DNA from: Cryptococcus deneoformans JEC21 | Lineage: Eukaryota > Basidiomycota > Tremellomycetes > Tremellales > Cryptococcaceae | Direction of reading: 5' to 3' | Assembly: GCF_000091045.1 (NCBI RefSeq) | Contig: NC_006686.1 | Span: forward strand, 96,001-160,000 | DNA: 64,000 nt | Shown here: positions 10,498-24,397 of the stretch, piece by piece | How the letters are laid out: every line of letters starts with the position of its first letter | Position numbering within the stretch: the stretch's first letter is position 1 | Notes under the pieces: generated by a model | The model's input: the letters and a program-made list of their open reading frames with translations, nothing else | What the model was told of the DNA's origin: nothing | Database searches by the model: none | Translations under genes and position numbers: made by a program

Positions 10498-13093
10498 ATG
10501 TACACCACTGCGTGCGAGGCATGCCGCAAGGTGCGAATGAAGTGAGTATTTTGGGCGTCCCCGGTTATGAGTGCTTCCGCTCACGGATCCATTCAGGTGT
10601 ATCCGTCCTTCAAGAGGATATGACATGTCTGAGATATGCGAACGATGTCGATCCACAGGCATCGAGTGCATCACTGTAAAGCGTCGGGTAGGAAGACAGC
10701 CGGGAGTAAAGAATCGCAAACGTAAAGCGGATTCTATCAGTGAACAAACCGGAGCTTCTTCCGCAAGCAACAGTGAAGCACAGATTCCGAGAGATGTGGA
10801 TCATCTTCCAAATCCGCTACATGTCTTGGCTTCGGAAGCTATCAGAAGGCATTTTACACCAGAGTACGCTATGAGGATCGTGATTCATTTGATATATAGT
10901 TCGCTAATCGAATTTCTTCACAGGGCAGAAGAGGCAACCGCTCAGGACAGCTACCATATACGCAGCAGCAAGAGTATCTTCCATAGGTACTCAGATTGGG
11001 CTGAAAAGATTCAGCCGGAGGGAGGGAAGGAGGCGATCATGCGTCGACTTGATTCACTATTATCAAAGAAGCCCATAGAAATGTCCTCGGATGTTGACGA
11101 GCCATCAGTCTTTTGTGGAAGGATTGACGTGAGCATACTCCTCTATTTTCTCCATCTCGCGTTCGTTTCTGATTATTATTCAGATGGCGAGGCCAGATGC
11201 ATCCCCCGAGCACGATGTTATCTCACTGCAGATTGTCAGTCTCGCTGAAGCGCAGCATCTTTTCGACTCGTATGGATCCTTTTCATTCGATAATGTTTTA
11301 CTCGTTTGCTTAATGTTTGCACAGGTTTATGGAGCTCATCACCAATGGATCCATGTACTTTGACCCACGCCTTCACACCCTCGCATTCGTCCGATCCCGC
11401 AGCTCATTCCTCCTTGCCGTCATTCTCGCTATCGCAAGCACCTACAAATCCATTTGTCCCTCTGCTCGGCTGCATACTCTCCTCATGAACCACGCACACC
11501 GACTCGAGGCTGTAGTCCGGAATAATCACCTCAAGTCAATTGAGATTATCCAAGGTCTCTTGCTCTTGGCGAGTTGGATGGAAATACCGTCTACTCTGGC
11601 GAGAGATAAGACGTGGATGTTTGTGTCATATGCGTTGGCGCTTGTTGTTGAGCTCCGATTAGATACTGCACTGCCATACTGCGTTCAAACGGATCCATTA
11701 TACGACAAGAGTAATCACGACCTACTGGTTAGGAATGCACATCGGGTATGTTTCCTCATGTATATACACGATCGGGTAAGTGACAAGAAGGCGTATTTTT
11801 CCTTTTTTTTGAAGGTATACTGAAGTGGTAATAGAATATGGCGATGGTGGCGGGCCGCCATCCGATATTCCGAGATTCTGCTTTAGTGTCACCCGACTCA
11901 TTAGCAAAATGGGGAAAACATCCTGTAAAGTTGAATCTCCTTATCAAAACGACGGGGTTTGTCTGATGGCCAATTAATAGCTTGCGCACCGTTTCGATGC
12001 GGCTATCTGTGCATCTGTATCGCTGCGAAAGCTCGTAGTGAGTCCATAATGCTTTCGACAATTATTGTCTTTGTATTGATCTTGGCGAAACAGACGAGCG
12101 CGCATGCCCGGTTGAGTACCCAGAATTATCCTGATTTCGCCTCCGGCGAAGAATACATTGACCGTTCAATGGCGGAATGGCGAAGACGATGGTCTTATGA
12201 AATACAAAGTTTGTCGGGCCCGGCTCGGCATCTGCGCTGAAACACTCAATTGAAACTGACAAACCGGATACAGGTACCCATGAATACGACATTATTGCAC
12301 GCTTTTCAGCTTTTGTGCTCGCACTGACACTGGTCAAGAAGCGACAGCTTACAGGGCAAATTGAAAGAGAAGCAAGGAGGGCATGTGAGGTACTCGCGTT
12401 CGATGTCGTATGTGCTGCCATACATCACTATAAGACATGGAAAGGTCTTTTGAATTCCGCGACATTCGAGTAAGTCGATGCCTTTATGATGGACCTCCTG
12501 ACCATCTGGATTTCAGCACAAGCATGGTTGCGTTTTGCGCCATATACACTATTCAGTCAATTAATCATTCTGCCTCACCGTACCTTTCAGATCTTTCGCT
12601 GCTACGCTTGGCTACTGTCCACGAGCTTATTGGCGAACTGGAAACTCAAGCGGAAGCAAGGCATACAGTTGACATCCCGGGGTACTTTTCTGTTGTTGAC
12701 GCCATGGCTCGTCAATTGTCCCGCAATATGCGCCTGTTGCTTTCAAAGAAAGAAATTTACCAAGCGCCTCATTCTGAGACCTCGGAAACCCATTCTTCGA
12801 CATACAACCCCCATACAAACTTTATTCATACGCATCCTCATCTTCATCATCTACAAGACCCTCACCACTATACCAACAACCAATTTCCACAATTCGACGA
12901 GGTCGCACAGTTCATGTTTACAGCAGACGATGGGGGATTACCGTTCATGGGCGATTGGGGCTTGGAGGGGCTGTTGCCAGATATGGATTTTGGGATAGAC
13001 ACAGGGTATTCGGGGAGTGAGTCTGGAGGGACGTCACATGAGATGACTCAAGGGGTGAACATGCAGCATATGCTGAATCTAGGATGTGAGTGA
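10498..13093 (+). CDS. Zn2Cys6 fungal-type transcription factor
   Basis: Nuclear DNA-binding regulator. The ATG at 10498 opens MYTTACEACRKVRMK; a GTGAGT...CAG intron (10542-10596) then joins CIRPSRGYDMSEICERCRST and GIEC. This gives the six cysteines of a binuclear zinc cluster (CxxCx6C ... CxxCx6C), followed by a basic stretch KRRVGRQPGVKNRKRK. Several more exons (10597-11128, 11184-11269, 11325-11775, from 11835 on) carry the middle homology region typical of the family, for example GLLLLASWMEIPSTLARDKT and FVSYALALVVELRLD. The C terminus is rich in His, Asn and Thr, then acidic and glycine-rich, and ends MQHMLNLGCE. The exon borders between 11950 and 12450 are uncertain. Its target genes are unknown. 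It lies between the gene-poor stretch and a cell-wall gene. Confidence 0.85.
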
Positions 13094-14439
13094 GATGACC
13101 ATCCTTTCTACAAGGTGTGCTGACAGGAGATTATCATAAAGGATCATAAAGGATGTTGTAAATGGCTAGTGTTGGATCAATGCGTATTGTCTTGGTGGGA
13201 AAATGTTTTGATGTTTTGATGTTGTAATGTTATCATCAGCGCTTCAAAGTATGTGCATTCTATATTGTGATCCACCGATGCAAGACGGTTCACCCTTATG
13301 GCACGTCGTCACGGCCCATAAAGAGAGATACACTTCGGCATTTTTGTAGGGTTTCTGCTGCAAAGCTGAAATGCTGGGGTATTAAAACGGTACATGTTAC
13401 ATTTGTCACTGGTAGTTGGGCATGCTCTGGTGGACTAATGCAATACAGTATCAATAGCGAGCAAAAGATGAATGTTGACTTCCCCCATCGTCGTGCGATC
13501 AACGAACGAATGTGGAGGCCAGCGAGGTGCATTTTCCGCGTTTGTTCAATAACCGTATGAAGTTTCCGTATGAAAAAATGTCCGAACGAGACCTCAAGCT
13601 CGAAGGGACACCCGCCGAGATGTTAATAATAATAGAACGGTTATCGGAAGATACGAAGATCTAAAGAAATATTTACGTAACGAAAATAGTTTAGAGCAAG
13701 TGAATGTCCGCCGCGTCGCGCAAATTTTAAAATTATTAATCTTAACTTAATTAGGTTCGAAAAAACGAGATGCGTAAATAAATAAAGTAACATGTAATAG
13801 TTGCATGTGTACAGCCAAATCAGGTAGGACTTGAGAAACTTGTAGCAACGTACACCTTGACCGTGTGTTGGAACACGAGACCTCTCCCGTCTTATCCCGC
13901 TTTCGATTACGCACAAAATTAACTCGCACTCTGTCGCTCACAGGCCCACGTCACCAAGGGAATTTTGTTCCCGCTGCCCCGCATTCCCCACTACTAGATT
14001 CCAGACACCAAGCCGGCGGAGTGTTTGCCGAATGCCAAGGCGGGCTGACTTTTTTGTCTTGGAGCGGCACTACCTCTCCACTCAGCCACACCCATCTCTC
14101 CCCCAGTGTCCCCTCTGCCACAGGCGCCAGCATGTACCACCCACTCCTCTCCACTGCCACCCCCTTGCCGCTACCACCGTCGCCCTCGACGGCGTCGTCT
14201 AACAACCGCCGAACAAGCCCGGTCCGCCCCTGTGATCGGGACTTTCGCTTCAACGTTTTAGATCTCTCTTGTCTCTCTTGGCCGACCCGCTTTTTCTCAT
14301 GCTTGGCTTTCCGCTTTCATTCAATTACTGTAAATTGCATGCATCGCCATGTGTGAAACAAAATCTCACGACTCTTCTTCCTTCTTTTGGTCCGTGCACA
14401 TTTCGCTGCGTTAGCAACATTACTCCCTTTCATTCGCAA
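13094..14439. other. Intergenic, promoter side of the KRE6/SKN1 gene
   Basis: Contains the 3' end of the transcription factor gene, an AT-rich segment at about 13620-13800, and a C/T-rich leader close to the KRE6/SKN1 start (14080-14430), as is common before highly expressed fungal genes. Open frames here have no family signature. Confidence 0.5.
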
Positions 14440-16726
14440 ATGCGATCCTCTCAACGACAGGGCCGCGAACCTTTACTCCAATCCGCCGAGAACCCAGGTC
14501 AATCCCAGCGCCTCTCCGACTCGAGCTTTACCTCTTTCGACCACCCAGGTATGTCCCATCGCGGATCTCATAACGATGCCAGCGTGAACTCGTACGGCTC
14601 CTCTTCATCCAACAGATTCGGGCCAACGGCTTCTCTTGCCAGTGCCAATTCAGCAGCTGTTGTGGCCGGCAACACTGGGGGCTTCTCAGATGAACTTCCT
14701 CGGCAAGCCTCACCACAAGCCCAAATGGGAAACTGGCATGATGTCGATGACCTCGATGATCATCTGCATACCTTCACATCGCAGGATCACAAAGATCTTG
14801 GTTCACCATTCGACATTACCTCTGTGCGTGGCTGGGCAAATGCTCTTACCCTTGGTATACTCGCCGGTGGAGGTGTCATGTTGTTTGCCGGATATCCTAT
14901 CATCTCGTTTTATTATGGCGACAGCAACTCTTCCGGTGCCAATACCTCTGGTTATAACCTGGGAGGAATCAACTCTAGTGGCCAGTACCCGGAGATACCA
15001 GGCCTGCCCACCTTGATTGATGCGGACACTCCAGAATGGGCTTACAAGAGAACCGGGTTTGACGGGGATGAATGGACGTTGGTGTTTTCAGACGAGTTCA
15101 ACAAGGATGGAAGGACCTTCTTTGAAGGAGATGATCCCTTTTGGACTGGCATGGATATTCACTATTGGCCCACTGGGTGAGTCTCAGACCGCAATCGGAT
15201 CCAGCTGACAGAGTAGAGATTTCGAATGGCTTGATCCCTCTGCTGTGACAACGGCCGACGGTCATTTGGTCATCACCATGACACAAGAACCCATCCACGA
15301 TCTCAACTTCAAGTCTGGCATGCTCCAAACCTGGAATAAGCTTTGCTTCAATAAACATGCTTACTTTGAGTTTTCGGCAAGTATGCCTGGTCAGACGATG
15401 AACGGTGGGTTTTGGCCTGGTATCTGGACTATGGGGAATTTGGGTAGACCAGGATACGGTGCCTCCACCGAAGGGATGTGGCCGTAAGTTCCTTTTTCCT
15501 ATGCGAAGATGGAGCATAACTGATATAGATTCAGATACACCTACGACAGTTGCGACGTTGGTACCCTCCCCAATCAGACATACGTGAACGGCACCGGTCC
15601 TATTGCGACACTTACCACCGGCGCTGACGATTCACCTCTTTCCTACCTCCCCGGCCAACGATGTTCCGCCTGCACTTGTCCTGGAGAAGACCACCCCGGT
15701 CCTGTGCATACCAAAGGCCGTGCAGCCCCGGAAATTGATATCGTCGAAGCGCAAATCATTATCTCCGAGTCCAGAGGAGAAGTGTCTCAATCTTTCCAAG
15801 TAGCTCCTTATGATGATTACTATCAGTCTGATAATTCGTCCAAGAACTTTAAGCATTACGACACTGATTTAACGTATTGGAATACGTATTTGGGTGGTCA
15901 TTTCCAGCAGGCGGTATCGAGTTTGACGAGACTTCCAAGAAATATATACTGGGATCAGCCGGGAGATAGTAAGCAATTTACAGTGTTTGCTATGGAGTAA
16001 GTTTTTTTTTCCAATATGGAAGGAAACGAAATCTGATAATCTTGCAGATATCAAGCCTTCCCAGAGGCAAGAGACCAGGGATATATCACTTGGTGGGCAG
16101 ATAACAAGACTAGCTGGACAATGTACGCGGATGCAGTTGCAGAGAATCCCAGGACTGGTATCGGAAGAAGAATTATCCCAGAGGAACCTATGGCTATGGT
16201 GAGTCGAATAGAGAAAAAGAGCAGGGATGTGTGCGCTGACCTATTACACTGGGGTAGATTGTCAATTTGCATATGGTACGCTTCTTTACTCTCTTCTCCT
16301 CCATTCGCTCTGAGATTCATAGAGTCATACTGATTTTGGCCGTCTGTAGTCAAACAACTTCCAAGCAGTCGATTTTGCGAATTTGAAATGGCCAAACTAC
16401 TTTAGGATTGATTATGTGAGAGTGTATCAAAAACCAGACCAAATCTCTATCGGATGCGATCCCGAAGGTCAGTCCCTAATCTTTTCTACAACAAAAGGTT
16501 ATTGTAACGTAGAAGAAGAACTGACTTTGTTTTGATATGAATAGATTATCCCACTGCGGACTATATCGCGCGACATGCAGAGGTATATTCCAATCCAAAT
16601 CTCACAACCTGGGGAGCAGCTGGTAAGTCGTTCTTGCCTTGTCGCTGAGTGTTTTGTACAATCGCTGACATTGTCTTTTCTTTAGGATATACTTTCCCAA
16701 AAAGTAGTATGAAGGGTGATTGCTAA
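14440..16726 (+). CDS. KRE6/SKN1-family beta-1,6-glucan synthesis protein (copy 1)
   Basis: Type II membrane protein with a luminal GH16-like domain, required for beta-1,6-glucan in the fungal wall. The ATG at 14440 begins [21 protein letters not shown] Ser-rich cytosolic tail is followed by one transmembrane span ([20 protein letters not shown]). The luminal part opens with the family block [20 protein letters not shown] and carries the GH16 catalytic-type motif EIDIVEAQ. The late motifs [24 protein letters not shown] and IGCDPEDYPT lead to the end [13 protein letters not shown]. Eight or so exons with short introns. It is closely similar along its length to the - strand copy at 61601-63693. 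An upstream in-frame extension lacks an ATG, so I start at this methionine, which matches the paralogue's start region. Confidence 0.93.
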
Positions 16727-18801
16727 ATGGACATTCTGTGTAAAAGGGATCTTGAAAGGTTGGTTAAAGTTGGTAAGGAGGAAAACAGTATCATTGATAC
16801 GCGAGAGCAACCAGTGATGAGGGATATGGAGGGGGGGGTAGGGGGAAGGAAAGTTGGACAATGTGTATACCTAGCAACCATAGAAAAACTGCACTGGACT
16901 GACCAGACGGACTTACGATTTTTTTGCATTTTTTACGATACCAATTGCAGTAGTGGAATGATCCATATCCGCGTACATACGTTCATACGTTCTTTGACAG
17001 AAAACAGATTATGAATGTATGTTACATATCTTTAGGACCTGAATATCGAATATTACTGCATCATGACTGCAATGGTCTTTTTTCCGTGCCGATAAGAAGA
17101 ACACCGCATTGTAATCTTATCATCATGATTGTGGGAAATAGGGACTATCACACAAATACGCAGTTAATTCATTGGAATTGCTTCGAAGAATGATGTCAAG
17201 GATGATGCTATGTCGTTCCTTTCTGTGACCTGATAATTCTGTCTGTTTTCGTAGGTAGCACATAGAGTATGCAAGGGCTACGAATCAAAGTCTTATCCAT
17301 GAAATGGTCTTGAGCAAGTCTTCAATCAGTTACTACATCTAGTAAGTAAATAATAACAAAATAGCAGATTTATATATATGACTTTATTTCTGCCAGGGAA
17401 AACCTGAAACTGTTTCCCAGTAAAGCTTAGTTGGTTTAGTTCTTTATAAGTCAAGGTTTGTTTCAGCTTTCGGACATCAGTGGATGTTAAAGGTCATTTT
17501 TATTAGGATTCCATTAATAAGTGGCATTTTTTACGACATGTTGATAACAGATGATAATAATGCGATTCCTCCATTTGTGAACCTAGCAAATATCAGCTGC
17601 TGGTGGGTGGCAATAATGGAAATGATGCTATGGCAAAGAACTAAAGGCAGAAAGCATAAATTCTACTCAGTGAACCATGCACGGCAATACAGAATCTTCA
17701 TATCCCATAGTTTCCGCATACGTACATAAAAACCATCAGCTGCAATTAGAAATGTCTTCGCCGCTGGCCGGCTTGCCGAGTCAAGATTGTTTCCGCTCAT
17801 TTGACTAGCAGTCATTCCTTGTAAACTCATGAATTTTATATTGGAATTGGAGTTGTAGCTTAATAAAGCAATCCCGCCAATTTCCCAGAATGACCGATGA
17901 CGGACCGGTTATCTTTTTTCTTTTGATATACCACGACTTGTACTAATAAGAGGCTAAAAAAGAATCGATTATTATAGTTCAACTTTACCATAGTTACTTC
18001 GGGCCGCGCACTGCATAAATGCAGGTACACGCACAAGTGTCTTAATAAACATCTTCGTTTCGGAATCTGAAATAAGAATCGACACGCCGGAATCCGGATA
18101 AGAAGCTGCTGATCTTTTAGCGTAGTAGTATACTTTTTTTGGTGATTGATAATCCTTGAAAGTCGATTGTCAAGTGGTGGTGGATGATGTCTCATCAGCG
18201 AAAGACAGTGTCGTCATCACTCGCGCCGTTCTTGACGTTTTCTCTTTTGGTTGCTGTGTGAGTCTAAAACCGTAGTAAAAGCCATACGACGTTATGTTTG
18301 TACTGGTGACACCAGTATCATAAATTACTCTTTAATGCAGTAAAGTATGTGCAATCATTCGTAGCATGCAGTAATCTACGTTGTTTGCTGCAATATCAAC
18401 AGATCTGGAGATTATCAGATCAACCCAACGGCTTTATTATTTGTTATCTATCCGCTGACAATCAACGAAATTTCCACCCTCCACTTTCAATGTCCAGACT
18501 TATTCAATCGTCCAAAGAAAAAGAACGAAGAAGTCAGCCGTTGAGTGGAATTTGAAACTGGATATGCACAGCCCAGCTGCCAGCTGCTCGCAAAAGAGTG
18601 GCTGATGGGCGATGCAAAAAGGGCTGAAGCATATTCACGTCAACGCGTGTAATTCGTATAGACAAACGGATGAACGGCTGAAAGCGTATCAAAAATGCTA
18701 TATAAGCCCTTCAGAACAGGGCAAGAAAAATACTTTTCTTCTCTCTTTTGTGATCCAGTCTAGATAGAAGAGACGCCAGATTTCGAAGCTCCGAATTAGA
18801 C
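16727..18801. other. Intergenic, no gene seen
   Basis: About 2 kb, AT-rich between 17000 and 18200. It includes a G-rich run near 16830 and the promoter of the MFS gene. Short open frames on both strands have no protein-like pattern and no splice support. I cannot exclude a non-coding transcript. Confidence 0.45.
18699..18706 (+). promoter_or_regulatory. TATA box of the ATR1-like MFS gene
   Basis: TATATAAG lies 96 bases before the ATG at 18802, in a position typical for a fungal TATA element. The - strand paralogue has a comparable ATATAAAAG about 85 bases before its preferred start. Confidence 0.5.
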
Positions 18802-21109
18802 ATGTCGACTCATCACACTAACCAGATACACGATCATTCCCCTTCTTCTCCTTCCAATCAACCCGTGCTGGAAGAAGGTGAGGATGAATATCGTCCACTT
18901 CCACATGCCTGGTCTGGTGCCACGCTCTATGAGCCATACACATTGTCTCGCGACAAGCTCAAGAATGTCAACAGTGTCGAGTTCTGTTCCCAGGTTAATG
19001 AGCGCGAGTCTGAGGAAAGTGGCGAAGTGCAAGGTAATGTTGGTCTGACTCGCGAGGTCCCCAATTCTGTTTTCGTTGAGCCACAAGAGGACTACATCCC
19101 TTACTCATCTGGCAAGGGTCCTAACAAGAGGTCAGATCTACCTCACCTGTACTATGATAGCCCTTGGCCTGAGAGTGCGAATGACAGTAGTCCAGGTCCT
19201 GCTCATAATGCAAGGGATGGTGATCAAAATGAGAAACTGGGTGGTCTCAATGCCTCGACAATCCCTAACTTTTCTTCTTCTGGCAATGCGTCTTTACCCC
19301 CCCTCACGTCAAGCCAAAGTTATCTCCAATCTCGCTCTTCATTCTTCAGATTGGTCTTCCTTCTCACTACTTGTGCTACTCAGCTCATCGTCCAAGCACA
19401 GCTGGGTATGGTCATGATGCCGCTTCATGCGACCGCCGAATGGTTAGGGAAGGCTAACAATAGCGGGGAGATGAGCTGGATGGCTGCTAGTTATGGGTAC
19501 GTCCTTCCTTCCATTCTTCATCTGATTTTTTGCTGACGAGGTATACGAGTTTAACGGTGGGAATGTTTCTGGTCATGGCCGGCCGTCTGGGAGACATCTA
19601 TGGCCCTCGACTGATATGGGCTGTGGGATGTACCTTCATGATTGTCTGCAATATCGGAAGCGGGTTCGCGACAACTGCAATAGGATTCGACATTGCTCGC
19701 GCAGTGGCAGGAATAGGCTCTGCTCTGGCTTGTAAGTCCTGTTACTAACTTCCTAGCTTAGGTCGGTGCTTACCATATGAATAGTACCGAACGCTCTCGC
19801 CATTCTAGGTCGCACCTATCCACCAGGGCAAACGCGCAATATGGTATTCTCTATCCTCGGTGCTCTTGCGCCAGTTGGGTTCTGGATTGGCGGCGTGTTA
19901 GGTGGACTTTTTGCACAGTTTGCGCATATCAAATGGGTCTGGTGGTTCACGGCTATACTCACTGCCTTGTTCCTTGGTGTCGGTTTCTATGTCTTACCAC
20001 CTGACTCTCTCTGTCCATCCGTGTCCAAACCCCACTTTGACACCGTCGGTGCTATTCTCCTCTCTCTCACATTAGGTCTCTTCAATTTCGTCTGGAACCA
20101 AGCACCGCTCGTCTCATGGTCTGCGGCCTACATCCCTGCCATGCTTGGGGTTTCTTTGATCTTTGGGGGTATCTTTGTCTGGTGGGAAAGAAGAGTTGGC
20201 AAAGGAGCGCTGATCCCGATGGAAGTGTTGAGCAAGCAAAGTTTATTGGTGTATTTGAGTCTGTGGCTTGGGTGGATGAGCTACGGTACTTTCTTGCTTT
20301 ATACCATGTTCTTGTGAGTGATTTCGAAATAAACACTGAAGGTGGCTGAAATCAAGGATGTGTTAGTATCTATGGTATCAGAGGATATACCGAGCCTCTT
20401 ACTATGGCATTTCAACTTGCGCCCCTCTTGCCAGCAGGTAAGTCATTTCCTCCTCCTATTGAATTACTCAGACGTTTACCGTAAGCTAGGAGTAATTGCC
20501 GCCCTCATCGTCCCTCTTCTCATCCGCCATCTTCCAAACCATTTCATCTTTCTTCTCTCAATGTTTGCATTCATTGCGTGCAATATCATAGCAGCCACGG
20601 CTTCTTCAAGTACTGCGAACGGGGAATATTGGAAGGGTACTTTCTGGAGTTTGATCATAGGTACTTTCGGACCAGGTATGTTCATTCTGATACTTTGCTT
20701 TGTTTCTTAGACGAAATCTGAAGCTAAGCGCCGTTTCGTTTCACTATAGACTTGAGCTTCAGCACGGGGCAATTGATCGTCAGTAACTCGGTAAGCCATG
20801 AGTTTCAAGGCATAGCGGCGGGCGTGGTGAGCATGATCACCAATTATTCGTGCGTTGCCTTCTTCTCGCCTTGCACCTTTGGAAAAGCATAACTGATCGT
20901 CGGATAGTATTGCCATTGGGCTAGGTTTGACGGGGACTCTTGAATACTATATTCGAGGCTCCGGAGACACGATAGACGACGTGCTCAGAGGTTATCGAGC
21001 TTCCTTCTGGTTCGCTACCGGGTTGGCCGGTATTGCGGGGATAGTGGTAGCATTGTTTGTGAGGGTGCCAAAGCAAACTGGCGGATTGCAAGTTATCCAC
21101 CCTGTGTGA
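18802..21109 (+). CDS. MFS transporter, ATR1-like (DHA2 type), copy 1
   Basis: Plasma-membrane proton-coupled exporter of the major facilitator superfamily. The ATG at 18802 starts a hydrophilic N-terminal tail of about 180 residues. The first span is FFRLVFLLTTCATQLIVQAQ. Later blocks include GLTVGMFLVMAGRLGDIYGP (the loop 2-3 signature GRLGD.YG), then FDIARAVAGIGSALAVPNAL and AILGRTYPPGQTRN, and YLSLWLGWMSYGTFLLYTMF. It ends with a membrane span and VRVPKQTGGLQVIHPV. Several short introns interrupt it. The pattern matches the Atr1 (aminotriazole and boron resistance) subgroup, but the substrate is not predictable. It is a paralogue of the - strand gene at 32760-34965, with many identical blocks. 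Confidence 0.88.
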
Positions 21110-21726
21110 TAGACTATTTATAGCATTTTATAATCCGGTAGAATGGTGTGAAAGTAACCATTGATATTGAGTCGTACATATTTGGGGGATGTGATAATTA
21201 TGCAGTATTTGGCTAATTGCTACGTACTGATCAACCGTTCAACTTCTAGTTCCTGTAGGGCTTCCGGATGGAATGTTTTGGGTTGGGCGATTGACTATTT
21301 CCAAGTTAACGTAACGAGGTCACAGCCTAGCCATTCGTTGTTCTCCGGGCATGGGCCTGTGTGGAAGGCAGTAAGAAGGATAAGTACGAGTGGTTCGGCC
21401 GTGCTTTCCTGGTGTGTCGGATTGTGCCCGATCAATTTAGATACACCACCCACGAACCCACCCTGTATAGTCCAAATTAGGCTTATTCGTTAAACCAACA
21501 AAAACGCCGAACATATAGGCATCTTTATAGTCAACTGTAGTAATTACGTAATCACGGTCCCCCTGGTTTCTGCATTTTTGCGCAAATTCCAACATCATCA
21601 CCTTTTTAAGTCACGTGACTGGATGTTTTCTCGACGAGATTTCGAAGAATGCCATATTTCTGGCTGAGACCGTTGGAGATTGTGTACCAACATCACAACC
21701 CGACGGTCTCTCAACAAGTGCCCAAC
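21110..21726. other. Intergenic, between MFS and RIX1 genes
   Basis: 3' end of the MFS gene and RIX1 promoter. A short CACGTGA-like box is visible at about 21611. No gene is supported. Confidence 0.5.
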
Positions 21727-24397
21727 ATGGCAGAGCAGACCCAAGTGATTCCTTTGCTTTCCTCTTTACAGTTCACTCATCCGTCATTCGTACCGCTTCT
21801 GGAATCTCACAAGCCGCTCGCTCGCCCATCGATCAGCTCCCAGTCGCAACTCAACAAGTTAATCAGTCGACTTAACACTGTTCTATTGGCCAAGGATGAC
21901 AGCAGAGAAAAAAGAGCTGCATGCATAGTAGCAAAGGAGATGATAAATCAAGATGAAGAAGGTTGGGTTTTGGCCGGATGGGGTAAAGGTTGGCTCGGTG
22001 GGTGTCTAGGGTGGATTGCCGTGGGTGCATTCATTTTTGAATGGATCACAACTAATTGTGTGGCAGTCAACGTCGTCCCCTATACCTTCGATCCCTCCTT
22101 ATATCTCTCTCCTCAGCACTCTTGTTCTTACATCTTCTCATTTCCCCTCGTTCGAGCGTCAAAATGTGCATCCTATCATGGGCAAGCTGTCCGTCTCTCT
22201 CGGAAGGCTTTTGCAGAGATGTTTGGCTGAACCGCAACCAGATTGGGACGTTATGGTAAGTCATCGAGTCAAGATTATAGCATCATCTCGCTAATCAAAG
22301 TATAGCTTGATATCCTCGACTCTTATCAATCTCTCCTTCTTCATTCCCCTGCCAACTTCCGGCCATCCACCGCAACTCTTAAACCCATTCTTTTGGCCCT
22401 CCTTCTTATGATCCCAACTCCTACATCACCAAACCCTTCGATACCTGCTGAGATCCGCACTGCGAGTGCCAAGCTCCTGGCTTGCTGCCATGTTACCGCC
22501 GGTAAAGCTCAAAGCCCCGCGTCTTGGACCGCCGATGTGAAGGATCTTTTGGGTGGAATCGGCAAGGCAGCAGCTGGGATCACAGCTGATGCTTGGGAGG
22601 CCGATCCAGTTGCAGTCAACCCTCCACCATCTCCTAACACTCCAGAGCTTCCTATTGATCCTTTACAGCGAGTCCCTGTCGCTTTGGATTGGCTTGAGGG
22701 TTTGACCGAGGCGGTTTTGGAGATGCTGAGGTTCCCCACCAATCGACCTGTTCATGTGCCTGTTGCGGGAATTGTGAGCGCTGGATTGAGGTTCTTAAGC
22801 TTGACTCTAGATACTCCTACTGTCTCCTACATTTCCCCGCAGCATCATGCTCTTCTTGTTGCATCCCTGCCAAGAATATGGTCTATCGGGATGCAGCTTT
22901 TGGGTGGCATTGCTTTGGCGTAAGCATTTTTATAGTCAAAAGTGGTATATGCTGACTTGATGATCAGTGTTGAAGACCACCTCTTCCCTCATCTTTCAAA
23001 CATCCTCGACCACTCTGTCTGGCTTCTCGAGCGTATTCCAAGCAGCATGTCGTACGTAGATATAGCATAACCACGTATACTCTTCACTAACAAACGCGTT
23101 CAGAGAATGCCGAACCCAGCTACTCAAATTCCACACCCTCCTCTTAACCCTCTTTCCCCCATCCCTGGTCCCCACCGATTACCCAACACGTCTCTTACGT
23201 TTCTGCATCTCCACTTTTTCACCTTTGCTAGAGCGCAAGGACGTCTCTGCTTCGGCTGCCGCAAGTCAGAACGAAAGCGGTGGTGGTAAACGGGGAAAGA
23301 AGAGGGCAAGGAATGCTGAAGATGGGTTAGTGGGTGATTTGGAAGGAAAGGGGAGGCAGAGCTTGGGTGCAGGGGAAGTCAAGGTTATCCTGCAAGCTCT
23401 GAAGCGTGAGTCCTATTTTTTTGTATATATATAGTCGCTGATGGAATACAGTTTCACCTATATTGCATACTACCCCTCTCATCTCCCCTTCCTTGTTGAC
23501 TCTTTCTATTCGACTTCATCTCTCTCTCTACTTGGCCCTTCCCTCATTATTTTCATCCGTTTTCCCTTCGATCAACGCCAAATCGGAGACCTTGGAAGCT
23601 GTGCAGAAGGTATTGGAGAGCGTGTTGAGCGTCGGCGAAGGATGGAGCAAGGGATATGAAAGCGTCATCATTTCCGTTCTTGTAAGCATTGCCGCATTGA
23701 ATGATTTTTGAACCAACTGATAATTGAAAATTTGAAACTCTAGAGCCACAAATCTCAATCGTCAATCGATAAGATTATTCACCCCAAACTCCCTCCCATG
23801 CTTCGGGCTCAACCTGCTTTGCGAGAATTACATTTCTTCACCAAGGAAGGCGACGAAGAGAAGAAGGAAAGGAAATTAGCAAGATTAGGGATTGATGACG
23901 AGGATATTGAGGTTGAGAAGGAAGAGGAAGAAGAAGCCGTGCGACCTCCTCCTACGCAGGTTACTTCCACGACAGGCTTTGCTTCCTTTGCCCTTCCAGC
24001 AACTAGAGAAGTACCCTCATCTATGCCTTTAGCCGCTTCGGCTCCTCTGGTGCCTATCGCTGCCCCCGTTGCCGCTCCATCAGTCGCACCTGCCCCTTCC
24101 GCAGCTTTCGTTCTCGATTCCACGTCCGCACCTGCAACAGCAACAGCACCAGTCGTCGCTCCTATCCCATCCCAACCCGAACAAACTACCTCTACAATCC
24201 CCTCGAGCTCCTTCATCTCCTTCACCTCCAACTTGGCTTCGGCGACCACCAATTCCAAAACAAATGAAACTGTCGTAAAGCAGACAACCCATGTGGAGAA
24301 GATGGAGGTGGATGACGAAGATGAGGGAATCCCTGAATTGGATAGTGGAAGTGATGATGACCTTTTGGAGGATGACGATGGGGAGGAGGATGATTAG
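21727..24397 (+). CDS. RIX1: RIX1/PELP1-family ribosome biogenesis protein
   Basis: Nuclear protein of the Rix1-Ipi1-Ipi3 complex, which acts in ITS2 processing and late 60S maturation. The ATG at 21727 gives MAEQTQVIPLLSSLQFTHPS. The helical-repeat N-terminal region (QLNKLISRLNTVLLAKDDSR, then GWGKGWLGG) continues over several exons with the family-like block FERQNVHPIMGKLSVSLGRL and then LDILDSYQSLLLHSP. A basic patch GGGKRGKKRARN is probably a nuclear localisation signal. The C terminus is low-complexity (Ala/Pro/Ser/Thr) and ends in a strongly acidic tail (EVDDEDEGIPELDSGSDDDL), characteristic of the PELP1/Rix1 family. An in-frame ATG at 21649 would add 26 residues and is less likely. The overall length of about 800 residues fits the family. 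Confidence 0.8.

Noticed and set aside
23809..24258. Long - strand frame opposite RIX1
   Set aside because: Shadow of the low-complexity Ala/Ser/Pro coding region of RIX1.
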